Positions 34,638-43,308 of a stretch of 63,841 bases of DNA are shown in pieces. Under the pieces are notes generated by a model. That model was not told where the DNA came from and did no database searches. It was given only the letters and a program-made list of their open reading frames with translations. The position numbers and the translations under genes were made by a program. Source of the DNA: Acaudatibacter sp035532115 (GTDB lineage: Bacteria > Pseudomonadota > Alphaproteobacteria > Caulobacterales > Caulobacteraceae); NCBI GenBank assembly GCA_035532115.1, contig DATKRO010000059.1, positions 1 to 63,841 of the forward strand, given 5' to 3'. The stretch's first letter is position 1, and each line of letters starts with the position of its first letter.

Positions 34638-35332
34638 AACCGCTCGCGATCGTCACAGGCGTCGGGCCTGGGACCGGCGCCTCGATCGTCCGTCGCTTCC
34701 ACGATGGAGGCTATCAGGTGGCCATGCTGGCCCGCGGCGCCGACCGGCTGGACGCGCTCTCGAACGAATTCCGGGACGCCTTCGCCTTGCCCTGCGACGT
34801 ATCCGATCCCGTCGCCCTGCAAGCCGCGTTGGACGCGGCCGAGACCCGCGCCGGCACACCAAAGGTTGCGGTCCATAATGCCGTCGGCGGTGCCTTCGCC
34901 AATTTCCTGGACGTTGATCCGGCGGTGCTCGAGCGGAATTTCCGGGTAAACGTCATGGCGCTGATGCACCTGGGCCGATGGGCGGCGCCGCGGATGGAGA
35001 AGGCAGGCGGCGGGGCGCTGATCGTCACCGGCAACACCTCGGCGCAGCGCGGCAGGGCAAATTTCGCGGGCTTCGCCCCGACCAAGGCGGCGCAGCGCAT
35101 CCTTGCCGAGTCGATGGCGCGCACCATGGGACCGCGAGGCGTTCACGTCGCCTACCTGATCATCGACGCCGCCATCGACCTGGAGTGGCAGCGAAAAAAC
35201 AATCCGGAAAAGCCGGACGACTACTTCTGCCGCCCCGCCGATATCGCCGACGAGATCTGGCACATCGCCCACCAGGCCAAGTCGGCATGGTCGTTCCTCT
35301 CGGAAGTCCGGCCGTATGCGGAGGCATGGTGA
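34634..35332 (+). CDS. Atypical SDR family protein (catalytic Tyr replaced)
   Basis: 232-aa Rossmann-fold SDR. The cofactor motif is VTGVGPGTGASIVRRF and the structural motif HNAVGGAFANF replaces the usual NNAG. At the catalytic position the sequence is FAGFAPTKAAQR, so the YxxxK Tyr is Phe. The Ser-bearing strand is VTGNTSAQRG. Close relatives with this pattern exist, so it may be a structural or binding protein or use another acid. ATG overlaps the isomerase stop (atga). Last gene of the cluster. Confidence 0.85.
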   Translation: MKPLAIVTGVGPGTGASIVRRFHDGGYQVAMLARGADRLDALSNEFRDAFALPCDVSDPVALQAALDAAETRAGTPKVAVHNAVGGAFANFLDVDPAVLERNFRVNVMALMHLGRWAAPRMEKAGGGALIVTGNTSAQRGRANFAGFAPTKAAQRILAESMARTMGPRGVHVAYLIIDAAIDLEWQRKNNPEKPDDYFCRPADIADEIWHIAHQAKSAWSFLSEVRPYAEAW

Positions 35333-35420
35333 TGGTGGCGGCGGCCGCTATCGACGACGCCCCCGAGGGCTTCCAACAGCGGGGCGCGATGCTTGCCGCC
35401 CTCGGCGCCTTTGCACTGCC

Positions 35421-36074
35421 TTACCGGTCGGCGTCGATGCGCTCGGCGCCTTTCTGGCTGTCGGTCGGGCGTGCCACCGGCAGATTCCATCCGAAGCGGA
35501 TCGCCAGCAGGCGAAGCGCGAAACACGCCACCGCGCCTGCGACGGTGGTCGGGACCACCGGCAGATGCAGCACCCGCCCGGCGACCACCAGCCCGGCGCC
35601 GGCCAGTGCAGCCAGAGCGTAGAGATCGCTCTTCAGAACGACGGGCGTCCGCGCGACGAGCAGATCGCGCACGATGCCGCCGCCAATTCCGGTCAGCATG
35701 CCCATCAGCGCCGCCATCAGTGGATTGAGGCCGTGGGTGAGCGCCTTCTCGGCGCCGGCGACGGCGAATAGCGCCAGACCGGCCGCGTCGAATATCAGGA
35801 TGGGCTCGCGCAGGCGAGTCATCGGCGAGGAGCAGACGAAAGTCAGCAGCCCCGCCGCGACCGAAACGGCAAGATAGCGCCAGTCGCTGATCGCCGCAGG
35901 CGGAACCGCGCCGATCAGGAGGTCGCGCACGACGCCGCCGGCGCTGGACGCCGCGAACGACAGGACCAGGATTCCGAATATGTCGAGGCGGCGCCGTACG
36001 CCCAGCATGGCCCCGCTGACTGCGAACACAAAAGTCCCGGCGAGATCGAACGCCAGCAGAAGATCGTGGACCAT
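35421..36074 (-). CDS. Trimeric intracellular cation channel family protein (UPF0126/YadS)
   Basis: 217-aa inner-membrane protein with about seven hydrophobic segments arranged as two related halves. Each half carries the glycine-rich motif of the family: SSAGGVVRDLLIGA in the first and GIGGGIVRDLLVAR in the second. Prokaryotic TRIC proteins form homotrimeric K+ channels, and the E. coli relative YadS has been linked to glycine uptake. The ATG at 36074 gives MVHDLLLAFDLAGT. An upstream TTG at 36104 is possible. Confidence 0.87.
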   Translation of the reverse strand: MVHDLLLAFDLAGTFVFAVSGAMLGVRRRLDIFGILVLSFAASSAGGVVRDLLIGAVPPAAISDWRYLAVSVAAGLLTFVCSSPMTRLREPILIFDAAGLALFAVAGAEKALTHGLNPLMAALMGMLTGIGGGIVRDLLVARTPVVLKSDLYALAALAGAGLVVAGRVLHLPVVPTTVAGAVACFALRLLAIRFGWNLPVARPTDSQKGAERIDADR

Positions 36075-36146
36075 CTTCTGTTCAGGAAAGAGGTTCAGCG
36101 CCAACGACGCAAGTCTCGAGCGTCGCCGGGGCGGCGGGTCGATGTC

Positions 36147-37415
36147 TCACTGGGCCAGCCACGCCAGTGCGCCCGCGACCAGGGCCTCGACGCCCGTCTC
36201 GAGGGTGGGATGGATCACCGGGGCGAACTTCGGACTGTGATTCACCGGCAACTCGTTGATCCGTCCCTCGGCCTTGGCCTTGGCGTAGATCTTGGGGTCG
36301 GCGCCGCCGACAAACCAGTAAACCGACGGCGCATTCCACTCTGTTCCAAAGCAGCCGAAGTTCTCGCTGGCCGGGGCAGGCCCCGTGTGCCGCACACGCT
36401 CAGGGCCGAAATGGCGGCGAAGGGCATCGACGACTCGGTCACTCGCCCGTTTGTCGTTGACGTTGAGAGGATAGCGGTCGAGCGGCGTGATCTCCGGCGC
36501 CCGCGGCGCGCCCGACGCCTGCGCCTCGGCGTCGACGGTCCGCTCGATCGCCGCAAGCACGTCTTTGCGAACACCTTCGTCGAATGTCCGCACGTTCAGC
36601 TTGATGAGGGCCTCATCCGGAATCACGTTCTCCTTGGCGCCGGCTTGCAGCACGCCGACGGTCACCACGGCGGCATCGGTCGCGGCGATCTCACGCGAGA
36701 CGATTGTCTGCAGCCGCAACACGATCGCGGCGGCCATGACGATCGGGTCGATGCTGGCCTGCGGCATGGACCCATGCGCGCCGCGCCCGAAGATCCGGAT
36801 TTGCAGACTATTGGCGGCGGACGTGATGGGTCCGGCGCTGCCCGCCACGGCGCCCGCCGGTCCCACCATGACATGCTGGCCGAGCACGACATCACGCTTC
36901 GCGAAGCGTTTGAACAGGCCATCGTCGATCATGGCCTGCGCGCCTTGCGCCGTCTCTTCACCGGGCTGGAACACCGCCATCACCGTGCCGCGCCAGGCGT
37001 CGCGCCGCTTGGCGAGCAGGGCGGTCACGCCCGTCAGCCAGGCGACGTGCATGTCATGGCCGCAGGCGTGCGCCACGGGGACGGCGTTGCCCTCGGCGTC
37101 GATCGCCGTGACCGCGCTTGCATAGTCGACGCCGGTGGCCTCGCGAACGGGGAGGGCGTCCATGTCGGCGCGCAACATGACTGTCGGGCCTTCGCCGTTG
37201 CGAAGCAGGCCGACGACGCCTGTCCCGCCGAGACCGGTGGTCACTTCATAGCCGTTGTCGCGCAGTTCCTTCGCGGCGAGATCCGCAGGGCGCGTCTCCC
37301 GCATGGACAACTCCGGATGGGCGTGGATGTCTTTGTAGAGCGCCTCGAGCCTTGGCAGCAAAGCAGGAAGATCTGCCAGCACCAAGCTTGATGGATCAGG
37401 TGAAGCCTTGCTCAT
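36147..37415 (-). CDS. M20 family amidohydrolase (hippurate/N-acyl-amino-acid hydrolase-like)
   Basis: 422-aa metallopeptidase-like hydrolase of the M20 aminoacylase group. Metal and catalytic residues are in VMLRADMDALPV, HACGHDMHVAWLTG (metal Cys/His) and VFQPGEETAQGAQAM (catalytic Glu). The dimerisation domain and the C-terminal VNHSPKFAP (last metal His) are present. Substrates are N-acyl or N-aroyl amino acids. No signal peptide at the ATG 37415, so cytoplasmic. Stand-alone, with 72 bp to the channel gene downstream. Confidence 0.9.
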   Translation of the reverse strand: MSKASPDPSSLVLADLPALLPRLEALYKDIHAHPELSMRETRPADLAAKELRDNGYEVTTGLGGTGVVGLLRNGEGPTVMLRADMDALPVREATGVDYASAVTAIDAEGNAVPVAHACGHDMHVAWLTGVTALLAKRRDAWRGTVMAVFQPGEETAQGAQAMIDDGLFKRFAKRDVVLGQHVMVGPAGAVAGSAGPITSAANSLQIRIFGRGAHGSMPQASIDPIVMAAAIVLRLQTIVSREIAATDAAVVTVGVLQAGAKENVIPDEALIKLNVRTFDEGVRKDVLAAIERTVDAEAQASGAPRAPEITPLDRYPLNVNDKRASDRVVDALRRHFGPERVRHTGPAPASENFGCFGTEWNAPSVYWFVGGADPKIYAKAKAEGRINELPVNHSPKFAPVIHPTLETGVEALVAGALAWLAQ

Positions 37416-37494
37416 CGCAGCGCCCTGGCGCGGCGCCCGCGCCACCCGCGAGCGTTCTCGCAAGGCGTCATAGCACAGCGATCAGGCCGTCGCC

Positions 37495-39153
37495 TCAGGC
37501 CGCGACGGGGCGATCCTCGTGGATCGGCGCCTCGATCGGGTCGGGCGGGGCGCGGCCCAGGATCATGTCGGCGGCCTTTTCGGCGATCATGATGGTGGGC
37601 GCATTGGTGTTGCCGCCGATTAGCGTCGGCATCACCGAGGCGTCGACCACGCGCAGCCCGGCCAGCGCCTGGACCTTCAGCTCGGCGTCGACCACAGCCA
37701 TCGGGTCGCCGGCTACGCCCATGCGACAGGTTCCCACCGGATGATAGATGGTCTCGGCCGAGCGGCGGATCCAGGCGTCGATCTCGGCGTCGGAGGCTAC
37801 GGCCTCGCCAGGCGCATCCTCGCGGCCGCGGATCGGCGCCAGCGCCGCCTGGGCGCCGATCTCGCGCACCATCTTGACCGCCTCGCGCAGCGCCCGCCGG
37901 TCCTCGGGCGTGGCGAGATAGCCTGGCGCTATGGCGGGATCGGCGAAGGGGTCGGCCGAGTGCAGCCCCACGCGGCCGCGGCTCTCGGGGCGCAGCTGGC
38001 AGACATGCACCGAGAAGCCGTCCTTGCCGGCGCTCTGCTTGCCGTGATCGCGCATGATCGCGAGCACGCAGTGAAGCTGCAGGTCGGGCCGGTCGAGGTC
38101 CGGGCGCGACTTCAGGAAGGCCCCCGCCTCCAGGAAGTTCTGCCGGCCGAAGCCCCTGCCGAACAGCGCATACTCGAGCCCGGTGGTCAGGCGGCTCAGC
38201 CCTTGCGAATAGGCGTGGGCGGTCTTCACGCCGCGGGTCTCCCACGCGAGGGTCACGTCGAGGTGGTCCTGCAGGTTCTCGCCGACCCCCTTCAGGGCAT
38301 GGACCGGCTGGACGCCGGCGGCGGCGAGGCGGTCGGGATCGCCGATCCCGGAGAGCTGCAGGATGTGCGGCGACTGCACCGCGCCGGCGCAGACCAGCAC
38401 CTCGGCCGCTGCGCGCGCGGTGCGCGCCTGGCCCGCCTGCACGTAATCGACGCCCACGGCCCGGCCGCGCTCGACGATAATGCGCGTGGTGCGCGCGCCG
38501 GTGGCCAGCGTCAGGTTCGGCCGCCGCCCCAGGATGGGCGCGAGGTAGGCCGCTGAGGCGCTCCAGCGCCGGCCGTTCTTGATGGTCAGCTGATAGGGGC
38601 CGAAGCCTTCCTGCTGCACGCCGTTGAAGTCGCCGGTGCGCGCGTGCCCCGCCTCGATCCCGGCCTCGATGAAGGCGCGATAGATCGGATGCGGCGAGGC
38701 GGCCCTGGAAACGTGCAGCGGCCCCTCGGCGCCGTGGTAGGCGTCGGCGCCGCCCTCGAAGCTCTCGGCGCGCTTGAAATAGGGCAGCACGTCGGCAAAG
38801 CCCCAGCCGCTCAGCCCCATCTGGCGCCACTGGTCGTAGTCGCGGGCGTGGCCGCGGATATAGACCATGCCGTTGATCGACGACGAGCCGCCGAGCCCGC
38901 GCCCGCGCGGCCACCACAGCCGGCGTCCGTCGAGATTGGGCTCCGGCTCGGTCCAGAAGCCCCAATTGTAGTCGCCCTTGGCGCGGATCAGGGCGCCGAC
39001 GCCGGCCGGCATGCGCACCAGCAGGGAATCGTCCCGGCCGCCGGCCTCCAGCAGCAGCACGCGGGTTCCCGCATCGGCGCTGAGACGATTGGCCAGCGCG
39101 CAGCCGGCCGAGCCGGCGCCGATGACGATGTAGTCGAAGCCCGCGGCGGCCAC
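37495..39153 (-). CDS. GMC family oxidoreductase (choline dehydrogenase-like)
   Basis: 552-aa FAD-dependent alcohol dehydrogenase of the GMC family: IVIGAGSAGCALANRLSADA at the N-terminus, WWPRGRGLGGSSSINGMVYI (PROSITE-like GMC 1), VCAGAVQSPHILQLSGIGD (GMC 2), and catalytic His in TIYHPVGTCRMG and GNTNAPTIMIAEKAADMI. It likely oxidises a primary alcohol. The GTG at 39153 lies 2 bp downstream of the enoyl-CoA hydratase stop, so the two genes are co-transcribed. Confidence 0.9.
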   Translation of the reverse strand: MAAAGFDYIVIGAGSAGCALANRLSADAGTRVLLLEAGGRDDSLLVRMPAGVGALIRAKGDYNWGFWTEPEPNLDGRRLWWPRGRGLGGSSSINGMVYIRGHARDYDQWRQMGLSGWGFADVLPYFKRAESFEGGADAYHGAEGPLHVSRAASPHPIYRAFIEAGIEAGHARTGDFNGVQQEGFGPYQLTIKNGRRWSASAAYLAPILGRRPNLTLATGARTTRIIVERGRAVGVDYVQAGQARTARAAAEVLVCAGAVQSPHILQLSGIGDPDRLAAAGVQPVHALKGVGENLQDHLDVTLAWETRGVKTAHAYSQGLSRLTTGLEYALFGRGFGRQNFLEAGAFLKSRPDLDRPDLQLHCVLAIMRDHGKQSAGKDGFSVHVCQLRPESRGRVGLHSADPFADPAIAPGYLATPEDRRALREAVKMVREIGAQAALAPIRGREDAPGEAVASDAEIDAWIRRSAETIYHPVGTCRMGVAGDPMAVVDAELKVQALAGLRVVDASVMPTLIGGNTNAPTIMIAEKAADMILGRAPPDPIEAPIHEDRPVAA

Positions 39154-39155
39154 GC

Positions 39156-39938
39156 TCAGCGCCCTTTCCACTGCGGCCGGCGCTTCTGCGCGAACGCCAC
39201 CGGTCCCTCGACGAAATCCTCGGACCGATAGAGCGCGGCCACGGCCTCGTAGCGGCCCTGGGCCTTCAGAGCCGCTTCCAGCGACGGCTCGCCCAGGCCC
39301 TGCATCACCGCCTGCTTGGAGGCGCGGATCGACATCGGGCTGCACTCGCAGATGAGGTCGGCCCAGCGCCGCGCCGCGCTCATCAGTTCGGGGAGCGGAA
39401 CCACCTCGTTGACGAAGCCGAGTTCGAGCCCCTCGGCGGCCGAGACGCGCCGCGCGGTCAGGATCATGCCCATGGCGCGCTTCAGCCCGATCTGGCGCGG
39501 CAGCCGGTGCAGGCCGCCGGCGAGCGCCGCCAGCCCGACGCGCGGCTCGGGCAGGGCGAAGACGGCGTTCTCCGAGGCGATGATCAGGTCGCAGGCGAGC
39601 GCGATCTCGAAGCCGCCGCCCATGGCCACGCCGTTCACCGCCGCGATCACCGGCTTGGCGAGGTCGAAGCGCGCCGTCAGCCCGGCGAATCCGGAGGGCG
39701 GCGAGCCCAGCTTGCCGCCGCTCGCCTGGTGCTTCAGGTCGTTGCCGGCCGAGAAGGCCTGGTCCCCCGCGCCGGTAACGATGGCGACCCACTGATCGGG
39801 ATCGCGCGCAAAGCCGTCGAACACCTCGCCCAGTTCGGCGTGGGCGAAGGAGTGCAGGGCGTTCATCACCTCGGGCCGATTCAGCGTCACCGTGGTGATC
39901 GGACCGTCGCGCTCGACGCCGACATACTCATAGGCCAT
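39156..39938 (-). CDS. Enoyl-CoA hydratase/isomerase
   Basis: 260-aa crotonase. It has TVTLNRPEVMNALHSF, the oxyanion-hole segments AFSAGNDLKHQ and NGVAMGGGFEIALACD, and the PEPRVGLAALAGG block in which the usual catalytic Glu position reads PEP. Likely acts in beta-oxidation or a CoA-thioester side pathway. Immediately followed by the GMC oxidoreductase. The ATG at 39938 leaves 89 bp to the divergent methyltransferase. Confidence 0.9.
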   Translation of the reverse strand: MAYEYVGVERDGPITTVTLNRPEVMNALHSFAHAELGEVFDGFARDPDQWVAIVTGAGDQAFSAGNDLKHQASGGKLGSPPSGFAGLTARFDLAKPVIAAVNGVAMGGGFEIALACDLIIASENAVFALPEPRVGLAALAGGLHRLPRQIGLKRAMGMILTARRVSAAEGLELGFVNEVVPLPELMSAARRWADLICECSPMSIRASKQAVMQGLGEPSLEAALKAQGRYEAVAALYRSEDFVEGPVAFAQKRRPQWKGR

Positions 39939-40027
39939 TGTCGTTCCTCCCGCCTCCGCCGCTTCGCCGGGCGGAGGTTCGCCACATCCTGGCTTCGATG
40001 ACCAGTCCCTTTCGGAGGCAAACGCCC

Positions 40028-40876
40028 ATGGACGTGCTCGAGGCGGCCGGCCCCAACGCCGGCCAGATCGCCTATTGGAACGAGACCGCCGGCCCGAACT
40101 GGGTCGCCATGCAGCCGGCGCTCGACCGGGAGATCGAGCCGCTGGGCCTGGAGGCGATGCGGGCGCTGGCGCCGGCCGAGGGGGAGACGCTGGTCGACCT
40201 CGGCTGCGGCTGCGGCGCGACGACGCTGGAGCTGGCGCGGCGGGTGGGCGCCGGCGGCTCGGTGCTGGGCGCGGACCTCTCGGCGCCGATGCTGGCGGTG
40301 GCGCGGGCGCGCGCCGCGGCGGCCGGGCTCGGCCAGGCGCGCTTCGTCCAGGCGGACGCCCAGGTGCACCCGTTCGCGCCGGCCGACGGCGCCTTCTCGC
40401 GGTTCGGGGTGATGTTCTTCGCCGATCCGGCCGCCGCCTTCGCCAACGTCCGCCGCGCCCTCGAGCCCGGTGGGCGACTGGCGTTCGTCTGCTGGCGCGC
40501 CCTGGCCGAGAATCCCTGGATGACGGTCCCGATGGCCGCGGCCCGACCGCTGCTGCCGGGGCCGCCGCCGCCCGCGCCCGACCCCGCTGCGCCGGGACCC
40601 TTCGCGTTCGCCGACCGCGATCGCCTGGCGGACATCCTCGCCCGCGCCGGCTTCGCCGACGTCCGGATCGAGCCGCATGACCGCAGCGTGGGCTGGGGCG
40701 ACCTCGACAGCTCCACCGACACCGTGCTGCGCGTCGGGCCGCTCGGCGCGGCGGTGCGCGAACACCCGCAGCTGAAGCCGGCGATCGCCGCGGCGGTCCG
40801 CGCCGCCCTCGAGCCGCACCTGGGCGCCGACGGCGTCCTCCTCGGCTCCGCCACCTGGATCGTCCTCGCCCGCTGA
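40028..40876 (+). CDS. Class I SAM-dependent methyltransferase
   Basis: 282-aa methyltransferase. SAM motif I is LVDLGCGCGATTLELA (about residue 60), motif II region GADLSAPMLAVAR, and motif IV region FSRFGVMFFADP. The N-terminal AYWNETAGPNWVAMQ is common in this family. Substrate unknown. The ATG at 40028 has ggagg nine bases upstream, which decides it against an in-frame ATG at 39998 lacking a ribosome site. Confidence 0.87.
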   Translation: MDVLEAAGPNAGQIAYWNETAGPNWVAMQPALDREIEPLGLEAMRALAPAEGETLVDLGCGCGATTLELARRVGAGGSVLGADLSAPMLAVARARAAAAGLGQARFVQADAQVHPFAPADGAFSRFGVMFFADPAAAFANVRRALEPGGRLAFVCWRALAENPWMTVPMAAARPLLPGPPPPAPDPAAPGPFAFADRDRLADILARAGFADVRIEPHDRSVGWGDLDSSTDTVLRVGPLGAAVREHPQLKPAIAAAVRAALEPHLGADGVLLGSATWIVLAR

Positions 40877-40901
40877 ACGCCGGCGCGGGTCGAGGCGAGC
40901 C

Positions 40902-41429
40902 TCACGCCGGCGCCAGCCCGGCGCTGAAGCGCTTCCAGTTCTCGACATAGTGCAGCGCGCCCAGGCCCATGCGCGCGGCGTGCTCGGGCGCCAGTTCGCG
41001 CACCACCCTGGCGGGCGAGCCGAGGATCATGCAGCCATCCGGGAACGTCTTGCCCTCGGTGACCAGGGCGCCGGCGCCGACGAGGCAGTTCCTGCCGATC
41101 CGGGCGCCGTTGAGCACGATCGCGCCGATGCCGATCAGGGCGCCGTCGCCGATGGTGCAGCCATGCAGCATGACCATGTGGCCGACGGTGACGTTGTCGC
41201 CGATGATCAGGGGCGAGCCGGTGTCGGTGTGCAGCACCGAATTGTCCTGCACGTTGGAATTCTCGCCGACGGTGATCGGATCGTTATCGCCGCGCAGCAC
41301 CGCCCCGAACCAGATGCTGGCGTTCCTCTTCAGGATGACGTTGCCGATCACCTGGGCGCTCGGAGCGATCCAGTATTCGCCGGCCGGGGGCAGCGTCGGA
41401 GCCCGGTCGCCCAACCTGTAGGCTGTCAT
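40902..41429 (-). CDS. Gamma-carbonic anhydrase family protein
   Basis: 175-aa left-handed beta-helix protein with N-terminal IAPSAQVIGNVILKRNASIW and hexapeptide repeats. The three metal His are present in context: one in SVLHTDTGSP and two in VGHMVMLHGC. It may be a carbonic anhydrase or an acyl-carrier-like hydrolase (YrdA/PaaY group). The call is family-level. It is divergent from phoH over a 319-bp intergenic segment. Confidence 0.9.
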   Translation of the reverse strand: MTAYRLGDRAPTLPPAGEYWIAPSAQVIGNVILKRNASIWFGAVLRGDNDPITVGENSNVQDNSVLHTDTGSPLIIGDNVTVGHMVMLHGCTIGDGALIGIGAIVLNGARIGRNCLVGAGALVTEGKTFPDGCMILGSPARVVRELAPEHAARMGLGALHYVENWKRFSAGLAPA

Positions 41430-41748
41430 CGGCGCAAGTCCTCTTCTGGCGAATTCGGTTTGGGTGGGGGATCGGAAGGCGCGCTAGGATCATTCTAGTT
41501 CGGCGATTCGGGCGGGCCAGAGCCCTCTCGCATCCCACCCCGCGGGGTGCAGCGCCTCGCGGGTCTCCTCGCGGACGGAGAACCGGGTGTCGCTTGCGGT
41601 GTTCGGGCGGACGAGTTTCCCGCCCCCGACGCGTCGAAGCGGTCCGCACGAGCGGCGGCGCCCAGCTTTTCCTCTCTCCCAGTCGAACCCGAAGGCGCGG
41701 CCGGCCGGCGCCGCGCTCAGCATCAACTCTGCCAAGCGGAGGCTTTCG
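41430..41748. other. Intergenic segment between gamma-CA and phoH genes
   Basis: No gene is supported in this 319-bp divergent spacer. It must carry promoters for both neighbours. A perfect 14-bp palindrome (caccccgcggggtg) sits at 41538-41551, possibly an operator or a GC-rich chance dyad. Near 41500 there is an AT-richer spot (aggatcattctagttc) that could be a -10 region for either direction. Just before phoH is a ggagg ribosome site. Confidence 0.5.
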
Positions 41749-42510
41749 ATGACCAGGCGAGCCTTGAAGCGGATGGCGCGCGAGGGCGCGTTCGAGACCA
41801 TCCAGCCCGAAGACGACGGCAAGGTGCGGCGCCTGCCGATCTCGCGCGCCTGGAGCCCGGTCGCGGTCGAGGCGGGGCGCGAGCAGGCCTATCTGAAGAC
41901 GGTCAAGCCGAAGTCGGCGGGCCAGACGCGGCTGCTTGAAGCCATGGCCGCCAAGGCCCTGGTGCTGGCGCTGGGTCCGGCGGGCACCGGCAAGACCTAC
42001 CTCGCCATCGCCAGGGCGGTCGAGGCGCTCGAGGTCGGCCGGGTGGCCCGCATCGTGCTCTCGCGCCCGGCGGTCGAGGCGGGCGAATCCATCGGCTTCC
42101 TGCCGGGCGAGATGGAGGACAAGCTCGCCCCCTATCTTCGTCCTCTCTACGACGCGCTCTCGGACCGGATGTCGATGAAGCAGGTGCGCGCCCTGATGGC
42201 CGAGGGCGCCATCGAGATCGCCCCGGTGGGCTTCATGCGCGGGCGCACCCTCAACAACGCCTTCGTGGTCATCGACGAGGCCCAGAACTGCACCTACGGC
42301 CAGCTGAAGATGCTGCTGACCCGGCTTGGCTGGTCGTCCACCATGGTGGTCACCGGCGATCCCGGCCAGTCGGACCTGCTGCCGGAACTCTCCGGTCTGG
42401 CCGAAGTCGCCGGACGGCTGGAGCGCATCGCCAACGTCGCCGTCGTGCGCCTCGCCGAGACCGACATCGTCCGCCATCCGCTGGTGGGCGAGATGCTGGC
42501 GGTGCTCTGA
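41749..42510 (+). CDS. PhoH family ATPase
   Basis: 253-aa PhoH-like NTPase. Walker A is LGPAGTGKTYLAIARA, Walker B is FVVIDEAQNCTYGQLKML, and the sensor region TGDPGQSDL is present. Stand-alone PhoH proteins without a PIN domain are proposed RNA helicase or nuclease partners, and the phosphate-starvation link comes from E. coli. The start is the ATG after ggagg. Unlike phoL, it has no ybeY or ybeZ neighbours here. Confidence 0.92.
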   Translation: MTRRALKRMAREGAFETIQPEDDGKVRRLPISRAWSPVAVEAGREQAYLKTVKPKSAGQTRLLEAMAAKALVLALGPAGTGKTYLAIARAVEALEVGRVARIVLSRPAVEAGESIGFLPGEMEDKLAPYLRPLYDALSDRMSMKQVRALMAEGAIEIAPVGFMRGRTLNNAFVVIDEAQNCTYGQLKMLLTRLGWSSTMVVTGDPGQSDLLPELSGLAEVAGRLERIANVAVVRLAETDIVRHPLVGEMLAVL

Positions 42511-42583
42511 GGAACCGCGCTTCGCTCTCTCGCGGCGCAGCGGACTGACCCTGTCGGGCGAAGAAGACCGCCGCAGAGAATGC

Positions 42584-43006
42584 TCAGGCGGCCTTGCCGT
42601 CCTGATCGATGTGTCGCGGCTCTTCCAAGGTCAGATGCGCGACGTAGCCGGACCGGCTTTCGCCGGCCGCCTGAGCCATGGCGTCGAGGCGTTTCAGCAC
42701 GCGGCGCGGCAGCGTGATGTTCACGCGCTCCGTGGCGTCGTCGAGCAGGGCCGGATCCAGGCTGATGACGCCGAATGTCCATCCCGCGTAGTCGGGGTTC
42801 CGGCGCAGGGCCTCCAGGCTGGTCGGCGCGGGGATGGCCCCGCCCGCGTCGAGAGTGGCGTCGATCCAGGCGGCGGCGGCTTCCTCGGCGCCGGCAAGCG
42901 CTTCATCCAGATCATTCCCGGCCGAGAAGCAGCCAGGAAAATCAGGCACGACGACGCCGAAAGCTGCGCTTTCGGTGCCGGGTTCGATCACGATGGGGTA
43001 ACGCAT
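42584..43006 (-). CDS. hicB: HicB-family antitoxin
   Basis: 140-aa antitoxin. The degenerate RNase-H-like N-terminal domain is FGVVVPDFPGCFSAG, continuing LDEALAGAEEAAAAWIDA, and the C-terminal ribbon-helix-helix is RVNITLPRRVLKRLDAMAQA. HicB masks HicA and represses the operon. It follows hicA after 12 bp on the same strand, in toxin-first order, as usual for hicAB. Confidence 0.92.
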   Translation of the reverse strand: MRYPIVIEPGTESAAFGVVVPDFPGCFSAGNDLDEALAGAEEAAAAWIDATLDAGGAIPAPTSLEALRRNPDYAGWTFGVISLDPALLDDATERVNITLPRRVLKRLDAMAQAAGESRSGYVAHLTLEEPRHIDQDGKAA

Positions 43007-43018
43007 GATTCCGCCCTC

Positions 43019-43198
43019 CTACAGGCCGGCTTGCTTGCGGATCGCGGCGATCAGCCCGACGCCGAGGTTCTTCTTGGGATGCGGAACCACGAGGTGGTCG
43101 GGACGGTCGGGGTGTTTGAAGACGTGGTGCGAACCACGAATCCGATCCAATACCCACCCGGCGGTCTTCAGTTGCCGGATGACCTCCGCGCTCCTCAT
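43019..43198 (-). CDS. hicA: HicA-family mRNA interferase toxin
   Basis: 59-aa dsRNA-binding-fold toxin: SAEVIRQLKTAGWVLDRIRG, then SHHVFKHPDRPDHLVVPHP with the catalytic His of the GSHH motif, and a C-terminal KKNLGVGLIAAIRKQAGL. It cleaves mRNA. Several ATGs lie in a row (43216, 43207, 43201, 43198). The -10-like hexamer at 43206-43211 would put transcription start close to 43199, so I choose 43198, giving MRSAEV. Translation may be leaderless or nearly so. Confidence 0.9.
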   Translation of the reverse strand: MRSAEVIRQLKTAGWVLDRIRGSHHVFKHPDRPDHLVVPHPKKNLGVGLIAAIRKQAGL

Positions 43199-43205
43199 CA
43201 TGCAC

Positions 43206-43254
43206 ATCATACACACGCTGACGTCGTTGGCAAAGAGACACGCTGAACTTCAGC
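43206..43254 (-). promoter_or_regulatory. Candidate hicA promoter and upstream inverted repeat
   Basis: On the minus strand ttgcca (43233-43228) and tatgat (43211-43206) are spaced by 16 bp, a good sigma-70-like pair. Just upstream is a perfect inverted repeat gctgaa-c-ttcagc (43242-43254) that could bind the HicB ribbon-helix-helix domain. Confidence 0.55.
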
Positions 43255-43308
43255 AACGCGGCTGGATTGCTTCGCCTCTCCCGCGAGCGAAGCTCGGTTC
43301 GTGCGCCG

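Noticed and set aside
41538..41551. 14-bp palindrome as a definite operator
   Set aside because: Self-complementary GC strings are common at this base composition. No neighbouring regulator or repeat copy supports it.
41490..41747. Minus-strand frame upstream of phoH as a gene
   Set aside because: It overlaps the phoH start and ribosome site, lacks a recognisable start and has no domain, so I left it as spacer.
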